From Leminorella richardii (GTDB lineage Bacteria; Pseudomonadota; Gammaproteobacteria; Enterobacterales; Enterobacteriaceae): a DNA stretch of 64,000 bases. Each line of letters starts with the position of its first letter. The first letter of the stretch is position 1. This document shows, in pieces, positions 34,289 through 42,812 of the stretch. The stretch is from positions 1,608,501-1,672,500 of the forward strand of contig NZ_LS483470.1 of the NCBI RefSeq assembly GCF_900478135.1. The letters are read 5' to 3'. A model generated the notes under the pieces. It searched no databases. It had not been told where the DNA came from and saw only the letters and a list, made by a program, of their open reading frames with translations. Both the position numbers and the translations under genes were made by a program.

Positions 34289-35473
34289 TTATTTGCTAAA
34301 GAAGGCTCGTTGGATAGCGACCTCAAGCCCTCTCACCTCTGCGAGTCCTTTCAGTCGACCAATGGCGGAATAGCCTGGGTTGGTTTTCTTTTTCAAGTCA
34401 TCCAGCATCTGATGTCCATGATCTGGACGCATCGGTATCAGATCGCAACCACCTTCAGTCTCGCGTCGGTGCTCTTCTTCCACGATTGCTTTTACTACAG
34501 CGTACATATCTACATCGCCGTAAAGATGTGCGGCTTCATGGAAAGTCTTAGGATTTTCTTCACGCAGGGTTGAGCGCAGGTGAGTGAAATAGATGCGAGG
34601 AGCAAACTGCTTAATCATTGTCACCAGATCGTTATCGCCGCGCACGCCGTAAGAACCCGTACACATCGTAAAGCCATTCGCCATACTGTTGACGGTATCA
34701 ACCATCCACTGCATGTCTTCGATAGTGGAAACAATCCGTGGTAGGCCGAGAATAGGGCGCGGCGGATCGTCCGGGTGTACCGCCATACGAACGCCCACTT
34801 CTTCGGCTACCGGAATGATGCCCCGTAGGAAGTATGCAAAGTTTTCACGCAGTCGGGCTTTATCAATATTGTCGTAAGTTGCTAAATGCGCTTTGAACTG
34901 CTCCAGAGTGTAACCTTCTTCCGCTCCCGGAAGACCCGCGATGATGTTGCGGGTCAAACGCGCTTTGTCTTCATCACTCATCGTTGAGAAACGTTCGTTT
35001 GCCTGAGCGATTTCTTCTGCGGTATATTCCGCTTCAGCGCCTGAGCGCTTGAGGATATGCAATTCAAACGCAGCAAATTCAATTTGATCGAAACGCAGTG
35101 CTTTTGAGCCGTCGGGGAGAACGTATTCTAGGTCAGTACGTGTCCAGTCCAATACCGGCATAAAGTTGTAACACACGGTTCTGATGCCGCATTGAGCTAG
35201 GTTTCTTAACGTTTGCTGATAGTTTTCGATCCACAGGTTATATTGGCCCGTATGTGTCTTGATATCCTCATGAATCGGCACGCTTTCCACGACAGACCAC
35301 TCTAATCCGGCATCTTCAATTGTGGCCTTTCTTTTAAGGATTTCATCAATGGACCAGATTTCACCATTAGGGATATGGTGAAGTGCCGTTACTATGCCGG
35401 TTGCGCCCGCCTGGTGTATATCAGAAAGAGTCACAGGGTCGTTAGGGCCGTACCAGCGCCAAGTTTGCTTCAT
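34289..35473 (-). CDS. uxuA: Mannonate dehydratase UxuA
   Basis: 394 residues from MKQTWRWYGPNDPVTLSDI, the same length as E. coli UxuA; GGAGAG precedes this ATG, and the frame start at 35503 is rejected. Conserved VTALHHIPNGEIW, YNFMPVLDWTRTDL, GVRMAVHPDDPPRPILGLPRIVS, GSYGVR and PMRPDHGHQM provide the Mn/Fe site. Dehydrates D-mannonate to 2-keto-3-deoxygluconate. First gene of the minus-strand operon, divergent from exuT. Confidence 0.97.
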   Translation of the reverse strand: MKQTWRWYGPNDPVTLSDIHQAGATGIVTALHHIPNGEIWSIDEILKRKATIEDAGLEWSVVESVPIHEDIKTHTGQYNLWIENYQQTLRNLAQCGIRTVCYNFMPVLDWTRTDLEYVLPDGSKALRFDQIEFAAFELHILKRSGAEAEYTAEEIAQANERFSTMSDEDKARLTRNIIAGLPGAEEGYTLEQFKAHLATYDNIDKARLRENFAYFLRGIIPVAEEVGVRMAVHPDDPPRPILGLPRIVSTIEDMQWMVDTVNSMANGFTMCTGSYGVRGDNDLVTMIKQFAPRIYFTHLRSTLREENPKTFHEAAHLYGDVDMYAVVKAIVEEEHRRETEGGCDLIPMRPDHGHQMLDDLKKKTNPGYSAIGRLKGLAEVRGLEVAIQRAFFSK

Positions 35474-35520
35474 TTTCTCTCCTTGTGGTGACGATGGTTT
35501 CATTTAAATACACCATCAGG

Positions 35521-35679
35521 TCAACCAATTTATCTAATCAAACACATTCTCTGTTTTTCTTGAATGTGAAACCATCAACGTACGGACATATTGGCAAATA
35601 AAATTGAGAATTGATACACCTTGCTGTTATTTTGGTTAACCAAATCACATTTAAAACAATATATAGCTCAACCAATTTA
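35521..35679. promoter_or_regulatory. uxuA-exuT divergent promoter region with UxuR/ExuR-type sites
   Basis: Within the 397-bp gap, TCAACCAATTTA occurs twice exactly (35521-35532, 35668-35679) and a perfect palindrome TTTGGTTAACCAAA lies between (35631-35644). ExuR/UxuR operators follow AAATTGGTATACCAATTT, so ACCAA/TTGGT half-sites here are likely targets of the nearby UxuR. The region also has TTGATCAACC and TTAATCAACC near 35685-35717. Confidence 0.7.
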
Positions 35680-35870
35680 CTTTTTTTGATCAACCTCACA
35701 TAAATTAATCAACCAGTATGCAAAATCGTTGAGGTTAGTTCAGTACGGTCAGAGACAAAATTTGAACGCTTTATATGGTGAGTCATTGGCAAGGAAGGAA
35801 AAGGCTTTGCCCAATATCCGCCTCTTAAAAAGATGCTATGTGCAAAACGTGCACTCAAAATAGGCAAAAT

Positions 35871-37154
35871 ATGAAAAAACTCAAAAACTTAAGATGGTAT
35901 ATGATACTTCTGGTTTGTTTCATTACTATCATCAACTATCTGGATAGAACCGCGCTTGGTGTTGCCGCACCAACCATTATGGAAACGACAGGAATCACTA
36001 AAGAACAGTATTCATGGATTGTGAGTGCCTTCCAATTGGCCTATACCGTTGGCCAACCGATTATGGGATTCTTTATTGATACTGTTGGACTGAAACTCGG
36101 ATTTGCTATTTGTGCGGTTATCTGGGGCTTGGCTACGATGGGGCACGCGCTAACGGGCTCTTGGCAGGGATTGGCTGCTATGCGCGCCATTATGGGATTC
36201 AGTGAGGCTTCCGCTATTCCTGCCGGTGTAAAAACGGCTTCAATATGGTTCCCGGCAAAAGAGAGGGGTATTGCTGCCGGGGTCTTTAACATGGGGACAT
36301 CGTTTGGCGCAATGCTTGCTCCGCCTCTGATCGCCTGGTGTATTCTCTTCCATAGCTGGCAGTTCGCTTTTATCGTTTCAGGTAGTCTTGCTTTGATTGC
36401 CGCCGTTATTTGGTATTTTTGCTACAAAGATCCAAAAGATGCTAAGCGTCTTTCAGAAGAAGAACGCATTTATATTGAATCTGGGCAGGAAACTCATCTA
36501 AAAGTAGAGAAGCGTGAAAAAACCTCCATCAAAAATATTCTTAAACAGCGTAATTTTTGGGGTGTAGGCATTGCGCGTTTTCTGGCTGATCCAGCATGGG
36601 GTACCATTAACTTCTGGGTTCCTATTTTCTTTGTTGAAACGCTTCATTTTAGCCTCAAGGAAATTGCCATGTTTGTCTGGCTGCCATTCCTGATGGCTGA
36701 CTTAGGCTGTCTGGCAAGTGGATTTGTTGCGAAATTCTTTAACGACCGCGGTATCACGCTGATTAACTCACGAAGGATCACATTCACTATCGGTGCTGTC
36801 ATTATGACCACGATAGGGTTTGTCAGCATTGTTGAAAATCCCTATGTTGCGGTTCTTTTGATTAGCATTGGTGGTTTTGCCCATCAGTTGCTCTCTACCG
36901 TTGCGTCAACGCTGGGTGCCGACCTGTTTAAAAAGAATGAAGTCGCTACCGCTGTTGGCATGGCTGGTGCTTGTGCCTGGACTGGACAGCTTATTTTTAA
37001 CATCTTCATCGGGGCATTTGTTGGAATTATTGGATTTGGGCCTTTCTTTATCGCCCTGGCTGTTTTTGATTTGGTTGGTGCTATTGTGCTTTGGATATTC
37101 ATTAAGGAAGATACTAATGAAATCAACAATGAGCCAGCGGCGTTAACCCACTAA
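35871..37154 (+). CDS. exuT: Hexuronate MFS transporter ExuT
   Basis: 427 residues from MKKLKNLRWYMILLVCF, which aligns with E. coli ExuT MRKIKGLRWYMI; the earlier ATG at 35838 adds an unsupported Cys-rich lead. Twelve hydrophobic spans, MFS motifs (FFIDTVGLKLGFA, IPAGVKTASIWFPAKERGIAAG, FNMGTSFGAMLAPPLIAW). Symports glucuronate or galacturonate with protons. Divergent from uxuA with shared operators. Its 3' region leads into a structured element at 37180. Confidence 0.88.
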   Translation: MKKLKNLRWYMILLVCFITIINYLDRTALGVAAPTIMETTGITKEQYSWIVSAFQLAYTVGQPIMGFFIDTVGLKLGFAICAVIWGLATMGHALTGSWQGLAAMRAIMGFSEASAIPAGVKTASIWFPAKERGIAAGVFNMGTSFGAMLAPPLIAWCILFHSWQFAFIVSGSLALIAAVIWYFCYKDPKDAKRLSEEERIYIESGQETHLKVEKREKTSIKNILKQRNFWGVGIARFLADPAWGTINFWVPIFFVETLHFSLKEIAMFVWLPFLMADLGCLASGFVAKFFNDRGITLINSRRITFTIGAVIMTTIGFVSIVENPYVAVLLISIGGFAHQLLSTVASTLGADLFKKNEVATAVGMAGACAWTGQLIFNIFIGAFVGIIGFGPFFIALAVFDLVGAIVLWIFIKEDTNEINNEPAALTH

Positions 37155-37179
37155 AAAGAGAGTTCAACGCTCATTGTAA

Positions 37180-37466
37180 AACCACCTCCTAATGGAGGTG
37201 GTTGAGATTGCTGACAAAGGTCTTAAATAAAGTCTGCAAAGTCAAACGGAGGGAGAGTCTTCCGTTGGGGTCGACTTGGCGTAAGCCAACGAAGTGCCCG
37301 TAGGAAGGCTATGCCCGACGCACTCCCAAAGCTAATACAGGCGCCCTTCCGGCCGAGCACAATGGTGATATAAGTAAGTTGTATATACGGCCGGAATATC
37401 CTCAGAAGCTAATTAAGCGGGTTTGTCAGCAGTCTGAACCACCTCCTAATGGAGGTGGTTCTTTTT
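37180..37466. repeat. Hairpin-bounded non-coding element (candidate MITE or structured RNA)
   Basis: An identical 24-bp hairpin, stem AACCACCTCC/GGAGGTGGTT with loop TAAT, occurs at 37180-37203 and 37437-37460. Next to each, on the inside, are inverted arms GAGATTGCTGACAAA (37204-37218) and TTTGTCAGCAGTCTG (37422-37436), 13 of 15 positions matching when one is reversed. Inside are further self-complementary parts: TTCCGGCCG/CGGCCGGAA (37347-37355, 37388-37396), TTGGC-GTAA-GCCAA near 37278, GGGAG with CTCCC and AGTGC with GCACT. The right hairpin ends CTTTTT, so it is also a plus-strand terminator. No ORF above 50 codons. Confidence 0.65.
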
Positions 37467-37500
37467 ACGGATGAGACAGATAAGACAGGGGACTTCTTAC

Positions 37501-38172
37501 TTAACGCTGTTCAAACGCCAGCGCCTTCTTCTCAACCATTCTCATCATCAGCGTCAGTAGGCCGTTGACGCACAGGTAGATAATCCCCGCCGCGCCGTAA
37601 ACCATCACGTCGTAGGTGCGACCGTACATCAATTGGCTATAGCCCATCACGTCCATCATAGTAATGGTGAACGCTAGCGAGGTACTTTTAAACACTAACA
37701 CTACTTCGTTAGAGTAGGACGACAGCGCACGCTTAAAGGCGTAAGGCAGCAGAATGCGCAGCGTTTGTCCTTGAGACATGCCGAGAGATTGGCACGACTG
37801 CCACTGACCGTCAGGAATCGCCTTAAGCGCTCCGTGAAACAGCAAGGTAGAATACGCTGCGCTGTTAAGAGCCAGCGCGGCGATCGCACAAAGCCAAGGC
37901 TGAGAGATCAGATTCCACAGCGCTGGGTATTTTTGCAGGCTTTCAAACTGGCCGGGGCCATAGTAAATCAGAAAGATCTGCACCAGCAGCGGAGTACCGG
38001 TAAACAGCGTAATATAGCCTTTCACCAGTTGGGTAATGACCGGCGTTTTCAGCGTGAGCACGACAGTGAACAGAAGCGCCAAAAACAGGGCAATAATTAA
38101 TGAAATCAGCGTTAACAGCAGGCTGACGTGCAGCCCCTGCATCACATCGGGCAAGTAGTCCAGCACGATCAT
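37501..38172 (-). CDS. artM: Arginine ABC transporter permease ArtM
   Basis: 223 residues, BPD-type inner-membrane permease with about five spans; the EAA loop is GALKAIPDGQWQSCQSLGMSQGQTLRILLPYAFKRALSSY. Partner of ArtQ and ArtP. Start overlaps the artQ stop by 4 bp. Last gene of the operon. Confidence 0.94.
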   Translation of the reverse strand: MIVLDYLPDVMQGLHVSLLLTLISLIIALFLALLFTVVLTLKTPVITQLVKGYITLFTGTPLLVQIFLIYYGPGQFESLQKYPALWNLISQPWLCAIAALALNSAAYSTLLFHGALKAIPDGQWQSCQSLGMSQGQTLRILLPYAFKRALSSYSNEVVLVFKSTSLAFTITMMDVMGYSQLMYGRTYDVMVYGAAGIIYLCVNGLLTLMMRMVEKKALAFEQR

Positions 38173-38870
38173 GCCCTCCGCTCAAAGCGGGTGATCCGCT
38201 GTTCGATATAGGCCAGCAGGCGCTGGCTTATCAGCGTGATAACCAGATAAATAAGCATCGCGATGATAAACCAGTTAAAAGGCTCCTGCGTGCGGATAGC
38301 AATGCTTTTAGTCTGCATCATCAGGTCGTTCACGCTGATAAGGGATACCAGAGCCGTATCTTTCAGCAGCACCAGCCACTGGTTGCCCAGTCCGGGCAGG
38401 GCGTGGCGCCACATTTGCGGCATAATCAGGCGAAAGAAGATCGCCGCTTTACCAAGACCAAGCGCTTGACCTGACTCCCATTGCCCGCGAGGAACGGCTT
38501 TCAGTGCGCCGCGTAGGGTCTGAGAGCCGTAGGCGGCGTACAGCAGGGAAAGGGCGATGACGCCGCACAGGAATGGACTGACATCGAAGTTTTCAATGTT
38601 AAGCTGAATGACAACGCCAAACAGGGTAAAGCCGTCAGCCAGCGTAATTAAAAGCTGTGAAGCGCCGAAGTAGATAAACAGCACCACTAGAATTTCTGGT
38701 AACCCCCGCAGCACGGTAACAACCAGCGTTCCAATAAACGCCACGGCGCGAAGGCGCACGGATTCCCAAACGGCGAACAGCATAGCCAGCACCAGCCCGA
38801 GAGCCAGTGAGCAAACGGCAAGGCTAACCGTCATCAGGGTAGCGCTTGCCAGAGGAAATATCTCATTCAT
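38169..38870 (-). CDS. artQ: Arginine ABC transporter permease ArtQ
   Basis: 233 residues, His/Glu/Gln/Arg/opine-family permease. Spans at 9-35 and 40-80, GLPEILVVLFIYFGA, EAA loop GALKAVPRGQWESGQALGLGKAAIFFRLIMPQMWRHALPGL. Twelve bp after artJ. Confidence 0.94.
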   Translation of the reverse strand: MNEIFPLASATLMTVSLAVCSLALGLVLAMLFAVWESVRLRAVAFIGTLVVTVLRGLPEILVVLFIYFGASQLLITLADGFTLFGVVIQLNIENFDVSPFLCGVIALSLLYAAYGSQTLRGALKAVPRGQWESGQALGLGKAAIFFRLIMPQMWRHALPGLGNQWLVLLKDTALVSLISVNDLMMQTKSIAIRTQEPFNWFIIAMLIYLVITLISQRLLAYIEQRITRFERRA

Positions 38871-38882
38871 CGATGGGTTTAC

Positions 38883-39614
38883 TTACTTTTGAAACCACTT
38901 GTCATAAACGGCCTGATAGGCGCCGTTTTGCTTAATCTTTTCCAGCGCAGCGTTTAGCCTGTCGCGCAGATCGGTATTCTTTTGGTTGACCGCAATAGCG
39001 AAGCCGGTGCCGAAATAGGCATCGTCATTGATCTTGTCGCCAACAGTGGTCAAGTCGTCGTTTTTCTTCAGCCATTCAGCCACAACCGCGGTATCACCGA
39101 AGACGGCGTTAATGCGGCCGCTTTTCAGATCGAGGATCGCGTTCTGGTAGCTGTCATAGGCGACAGGCTTCATGTCTGCGTGCTTATCCAACAGGAACTT
39201 CTGGTGAGTAGTACCGTTTTGCATGCCGACACGCTGGCCTTTCAGAGCGTTAAGATCGGCAACTTTACCCTTGATAGCGATAAACTGGGCAGAGTTGTCG
39301 TAGTAGGTATTGGTAAAAGCAACCTGCTGCTGGCGCTCTGGCGTCACGTCCATCGCGGCGATAGCGGCATCAAAGCGGCGGAACTTCAGGCCGGGAACCA
39401 AACTGTCAAAGCCTTGGTGAGAGAAAGTACACTCGGCCTGCATCTCTTTACACAGTGCATTAGCCAAGTCGATATCAAAGCCCTGGATTTGGTTGTTAGC
39501 GTCCATAAACTCAAACGGAGGGTAGGAGGCTTCGGTCGCAAAGCGGATTTTTTCTGCCGCAGCGGCGGACAGGCTCATTCCGGCGATTAGCGAGGCGATC
39601 AGCAGTTTTTTCAT
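38883..39614 (-). CDS. artJ: Periplasmic arginine-binding protein ArtJ/ArtI
   Basis: 243 residues. Signal peptide MKKLLIASLIAGMSLSAAAA, then the SBP family 3 fold (IRFATEASYPPFEFMDANNQIQGFDIDLANALC, RRFDAAIAAMDVTPERQQQVAFTNTYYDNSAQFIA, VGMQNGTTHQKFL). E. coli has ArtI and ArtJ; only one copy is present here and it may be either. Delivers arginine to ArtQM. Confidence 0.93.
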   Translation of the reverse strand: MKKLLIASLIAGMSLSAAAAEKIRFATEASYPPFEFMDANNQIQGFDIDLANALCKEMQAECTFSHQGFDSLVPGLKFRRFDAAIAAMDVTPERQQQVAFTNTYYDNSAQFIAIKGKVADLNALKGQRVGMQNGTTHQKFLLDKHADMKPVAYDSYQNAILDLKSGRINAVFGDTAVVAEWLKKNDDLTTVGDKINDDAYFGTGFAIAVNQKNTDLRDRLNAALEKIKQNGAYQAVYDKWFQK

Positions 39615-39631
39615 AACGTGCTCCAGAGAAT

Positions 39632-40360
39632 TTAGTGAGAAAGATAGCCGGCAAACGCTTCGGTTTGCGGCTGGGTAAACGCCTGAGCGTCGCCGTATTC
39701 GACGATGCGCCCCTGCTCCATATAAACGACGCGGCTGGCGGTTTTCTTAGCGAAGTCCACTTCGTGGGTCACGATAACCTGCGTAATGCCGGTATCGGCC
39801 AGCTCGCGAATAATGCCGACAACTTGGGCGGTGATTTCAGGATCCAGTGCAGCAGTCGGCTCATCAAACAGCAGAATTTGCGGTTCCATCATGAGCGCTC
39901 GGGCAATAGCCACCCGCTGCTGCTGCCCACCGGAAAGGTGCAGCGGATAGCGAGCGCTGAACTCACCCAGCCTCAGGCGCGCCAGCAGCTTTTCTGCACG
40001 GGCAACAGCCGCCTCTCTTGATAGACCAAGCACGCGACAGGGGGCTTCAGTCAGATTTTGCATTACCGTCAGATGAGGCCACAGGTTGTACTGTTGAAAC
40101 ACCATGCCAACGTTACGGCGTAACTCACGCACGGCCCCTTCGGAAGGGGGAACGCTAAAGTCAAAATTGTTACCGGCAATGGAAAGCTGGCCAGAACGCG
40201 GCATTTCCAGCAGGTTGAGCACCCGGATCAGTGAGCTTTTACCTGCGCCGCTGGGGCCCAGCAGCACCAGCGTCTCGCCGCTTGGGCAGTCCAGTGAGAT
40301 ATCAAACAGCGCCTGATGCGTGCCGTAAAAGCAGTTAATGTTTTTTAAGTGAATACTCAT
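39632..40360 (-). CDS. artP: Arginine ABC transporter ATP-binding protein ArtP
   Basis: 242 residues. Walker A LLGPSGAGKSSLIRVL at about 33-48, Q-loop GMVFQQYNLWPHLTV, signature LSGGQQQRVAIARA, Walker B ILLFDEPTAALDPE, H-loop VTHEVDFA. First gene of artPJQM, energising the ArtQM channel. Confidence 0.97.
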   Translation of the reverse strand: MSIHLKNINCFYGTHQALFDISLDCPSGETLVLLGPSGAGKSSLIRVLNLLEMPRSGQLSIAGNNFDFSVPPSEGAVRELRRNVGMVFQQYNLWPHLTVMQNLTEAPCRVLGLSREAAVARAEKLLARLRLGEFSARYPLHLSGGQQQRVAIARALMMEPQILLFDEPTAALDPEITAQVVGIIRELADTGITQVIVTHEVDFAKKTASRVVYMEQGRIVEYGDAQAFTQPQTEAFAGYLSH

Positions 40361-40550
40361 GCGACATTAATGAATAGTAATGAATGTTGTAATGGTATCG
40401 TTGACAGGGTGGGGATGCAATGCAAGCCGGAGAAATTTTATCTTTGTATGATGAAGTTTGAACAACGGTGGACAGTATCTGAGGTTTAGTTAAAGAGGAA
40501 AGTGGCAGTGAGAAAACGGCGGCCGATAGCACGGCCGCCGGGGAAATGCG

Positions 40551-41141
40551 TTACATAATCAAGCAGTGTATCTCATAGGCTACCCAACCCAGTACCGCGC
40601 CTGCGGGCAGGTCGAGAAGGTAGTGCTGCTTGGTAAAGGTACAGGAAAGGGCGATCAGTACAGGGAATAAGAAGACCCACGGGCCCAGAGTGCTGTAGGC
40701 CAACAGCGCTGTCAGCGTAGCGACAGAGACGTGCATGCTGGGGAAGCAGTTGGATGAATCATCAAACTTCTGTACAAATAGCAGGAATTTCTCAGACCAG
40801 CTCTTGCCCGTATTGATTGTCCGCCAGTGCTTAGGCGTGGAAACGGGGAACAGAGAGAAGAACGTCATTTGCATCACCAGAAGGATGATGTAGCTAAAGA
40901 CGATCATGATGAAGTGGCGAGAGTCTTCCACAATCCAGTTGATGTACAGAATCGCCGGGTAGTAGAGAAAGCTGTAAATCCAAGACCACCATGGCCAAAA
41001 GGGGATTTTTTCGTCAATCGCCGAATTGAATTCGCGCGGTTTGACCAGCATGTGACGCTGGGTAAAAAAGTAGAACTGATAAACGCCAACAATAAGAATG
41101 CCGCTAAGAATCAGGTGAATAGCATAGTCAATGGGACTCAC
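40551..41141 (-). CDS. PAP2-superfamily membrane phosphatase
   Basis: 196 residues, about six hydrophobic spans. The PAP2 motifs are present: FPSMHVSVATLT (domain 2, catalytic His) and SCTFTKQHYLLDLPAGAVLGW (domain 3, His and Asp); the preceding Lys/Arg motif is not distinct. It resembles the inositol-phosphotransferase-like branch of PAP2 proteins. GTG start with AAGGAAT about 7 nt upstream. Likely hydrolyses a lipid phosphate; substrate unknown. Confidence 0.8.
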   Translation of the reverse strand: MSPIDYAIHLILSGILIVGVYQFYFFTQRHMLVKPREFNSAIDEKIPFWPWWSWIYSFLYYPAILYINWIVEDSRHFIMIVFSYIILLVMQMTFFSLFPVSTPKHWRTINTGKSWSEKFLLFVQKFDDSSNCFPSMHVSVATLTALLAYSTLGPWVFLFPVLIALSCTFTKQHYLLDLPAGAVLGWVAYEIHCLIM

Positions 41142-41439
41142 GGGTTATTCCTTTAACTTGAGGTGATTTATTATTACAAAGCCGAATTAGTCCACAGATG
41201 GTATAGAAAAGTTCGGGACTTGGGTATTAAAATCCCGTAAAGCGTTTAAGAAAGAAACTTATCATTTGTTTCAAAGTGTGAAAAATGTGTATCTTTACAA
41301 TAAGTTAATTGTTTGTAAATGAATTGGACTCTGTGAGAACGTTTGTATGCCTATAGCGTAAAGCTTGTCTCGACGGTCTGGAGCGCAAAGGCTATGATAT
41401 CTGTCACTTTATGGCCTTTCCCTCAGCGAGAGGAACGAT
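41142..41439. other. Divergent intergenic region PAP2 / nikR
   Basis: About 300 bp holding both promoters. No NikR-type operator (GTATGA-N16-TCATAC) was found, so there is no sign of autoregulation by NikR. Confidence 0.45.
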
Positions 41440-41904
41440 ATGCAGCGCATTACTATCTCTATAGACGACGATCTGATGGAAGAAATCGATAGTATTATCA
41501 AGAAGAAAAACTATCAGAATCGTTCCGAAGCCATTCGGGATTTGGCGCGGGCGGGCATTCAGAATTCGTCTTTTGCGGTAGAGGGAAATCCCCCCTGTGT
41601 AGGGGCTCTGGTTTATGTGTACGATCACGATTCCAGAGAGCTTTCCAAACGCCTGACGCGCACGTTTCACGAACAGCACGATCTGACATTGGCCAGCCTG
41701 CACGTACACCTCGATCACGGCAGCTGCATGGAAGTCTCTATGCTGAAAGGGGAGGCCGACAGGGTTAGCCAGCTGGCGGAACAGGTGATTACTGAGCGCG
41801 GCGTCAGGTACGGCAAGCTGATTTTGGTGCCGGATAATACCGCTGGCCACGACCATCACCACGAACATTCTCATCATCACGACGAGTCTGATTCTCACGA
41901 CTAA
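41440..41904 (+). CDS. nikR: Nickel-responsive regulator NikR with His-rich C-terminal tail
   Basis: 154 residues against 133 in E. coli. N-terminal ribbon-helix-helix MQRITISIDDDLMEEID...NRSEAIRDLARAG binds DNA; the ACT-like domain carries the square-planar Ni site His77, His88, His90 and Cys96 (RTFHEQHD, LHVHLDHGSC). The last 20 or so residues, after LILVPDNTA, are GHDHHHEHSHHHDESDSHD, an additional His-rich metal-binding tail. No nikABCDE operon is in the window. A Sel1-repeat gene follows 35 bp downstream. Confidence 0.95.
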   Translation: MQRITISIDDDLMEEIDSIIKKKNYQNRSEAIRDLARAGIQNSSFAVEGNPPCVGALVYVYDHDSRELSKRLTRTFHEQHDLTLASLHVHLDHGSCMEVSMLKGEADRVSQLAEQVITERGVRYGKLILVPDNTAGHDHHHEHSHHHDESDSHD

Positions 41905-41939
41905 ACGGACTTTGCCGATTCTATAAGGACTGTAGACCC

Positions 41940-42746
41940 ATGATGCTTTTCTCCTTTTTGACACCGCGCCGCATCGGGCGAGTAACGGCAGCTTTGACGC
42001 TGCTCAGTGCGTCGCTAAGCTTTTGCGCATTCGCAGAAGATTCCCTGAAAACTCTACAGCAGCAGGCTGAACAGGGCGATCCGGTGGCGCAGTATCAATT
42101 GGCGCTGAAGTATCGCCACGGCAAAGGCGTTGAACAAAATAATGCACGAGCCGTTGAGTGGTATCAGAAAGCGGCAGAGCAGGGAAATGTTAACGCACAG
42201 TATAATCTAGCCCTGATGTACCGTAAGGGGGCGGGCGTAGCGCAAAATGATGCGCTGGCAGTTCAGTGGTATCAGAAGGCGGCAGAACAGGGCGACTCAG
42301 GCGCGCAGAGCAACTTGGGCTTTATGTATCAGAACGGACTGGGCGTAGAGAAAGACGAGGCCCTCGCGGTGCAGTGGTACCTTAAAGGTGCGGAACAGGG
42401 TAATAAGGACGCTCAGTACAATCTCGGTACGCTTTACAGCAACAGCAAAGGTGCTTTACAAAACAGCGAGCTAGCAATGAGCTGGTATCTTAAAGCGGCA
42501 AATCAGGGCGATGCAGATGCCAGCTACAATATCGGCATTCTTTACTACAAAGGGAAAGGCGTGGTTAAAGACTACGGGCAGGCCTACGTCTGGTTTTCAC
42601 GTGCGGAGCTGCGGGGTGACAAAGATGCCTTGGCGATGAAGCGCCTTTGTACAGAAAAAATGACCGCCAGCGAGCTGAAGAAGGCAAACGATGAGTTAGC
42701 CGCCGATAAGAGTCAGTTAGAAACGCCGCCAACTAGGTCTGAATGA
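41940..42746 (+). CDS. Sel1-like repeat periplasmic protein
   Basis: 268 residues. Signal peptide to about residue 31 (LLSASLSFCAFA-ED), then six tandem Sel1 units of 36 residues (AxxGDxxAQYxLAxxYxxGxGVxxNxxxAVxWYxKAAEQG), from EQGDPVAQYQLALKYRHG to DASYNIGILYYKGKGVVKDYGQAYVWFSRAELRG. Such repeats make alpha-helical scaffolds for protein-protein contacts. Next to nikR, same strand, spacing 35 bp; a metal link is possible but unproven. A strong bidirectional terminator follows. Confidence 0.85.
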   Translation: MMLFSFLTPRRIGRVTAALTLLSASLSFCAFAEDSLKTLQQQAEQGDPVAQYQLALKYRHGKGVEQNNARAVEWYQKAAEQGNVNAQYNLALMYRKGAGVAQNDALAVQWYQKAAEQGDSGAQSNLGFMYQNGLGVEKDEALAVQWYLKGAEQGNKDAQYNLGTLYSNSKGALQNSELAMSWYLKAANQGDADASYNIGILYYKGKGVVKDYGQAYVWFSRAELRGDKDALAMKRLCTEKMTASELKKANDELAADKSQLETPPTRSE

Positions 42747-42753
42747 GATACCA

Positions 42754-42796
42754 TAAAAAAACCGCCGTCAGCGTTTACTCTGACGGTGGTTTTTTA
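42754..42796. terminator. Bidirectional terminator between sel1 gene and yqhD
   Basis: Stem AAAAAACCGCCGTCAG/CTGACGGTGGTTTTTT (one G-T pair) with T-runs on both strands; serves the two converging genes. Confidence 0.9.
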
Positions 42797-42812
42797 TTCT
42801 ACGAAAAGGCTG

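Noticed and set aside
40365..40400. ARG box before artP
   Set aside because: Two ATTCAT half-sites occur, but as direct and not inverted repeats at the required spacing.
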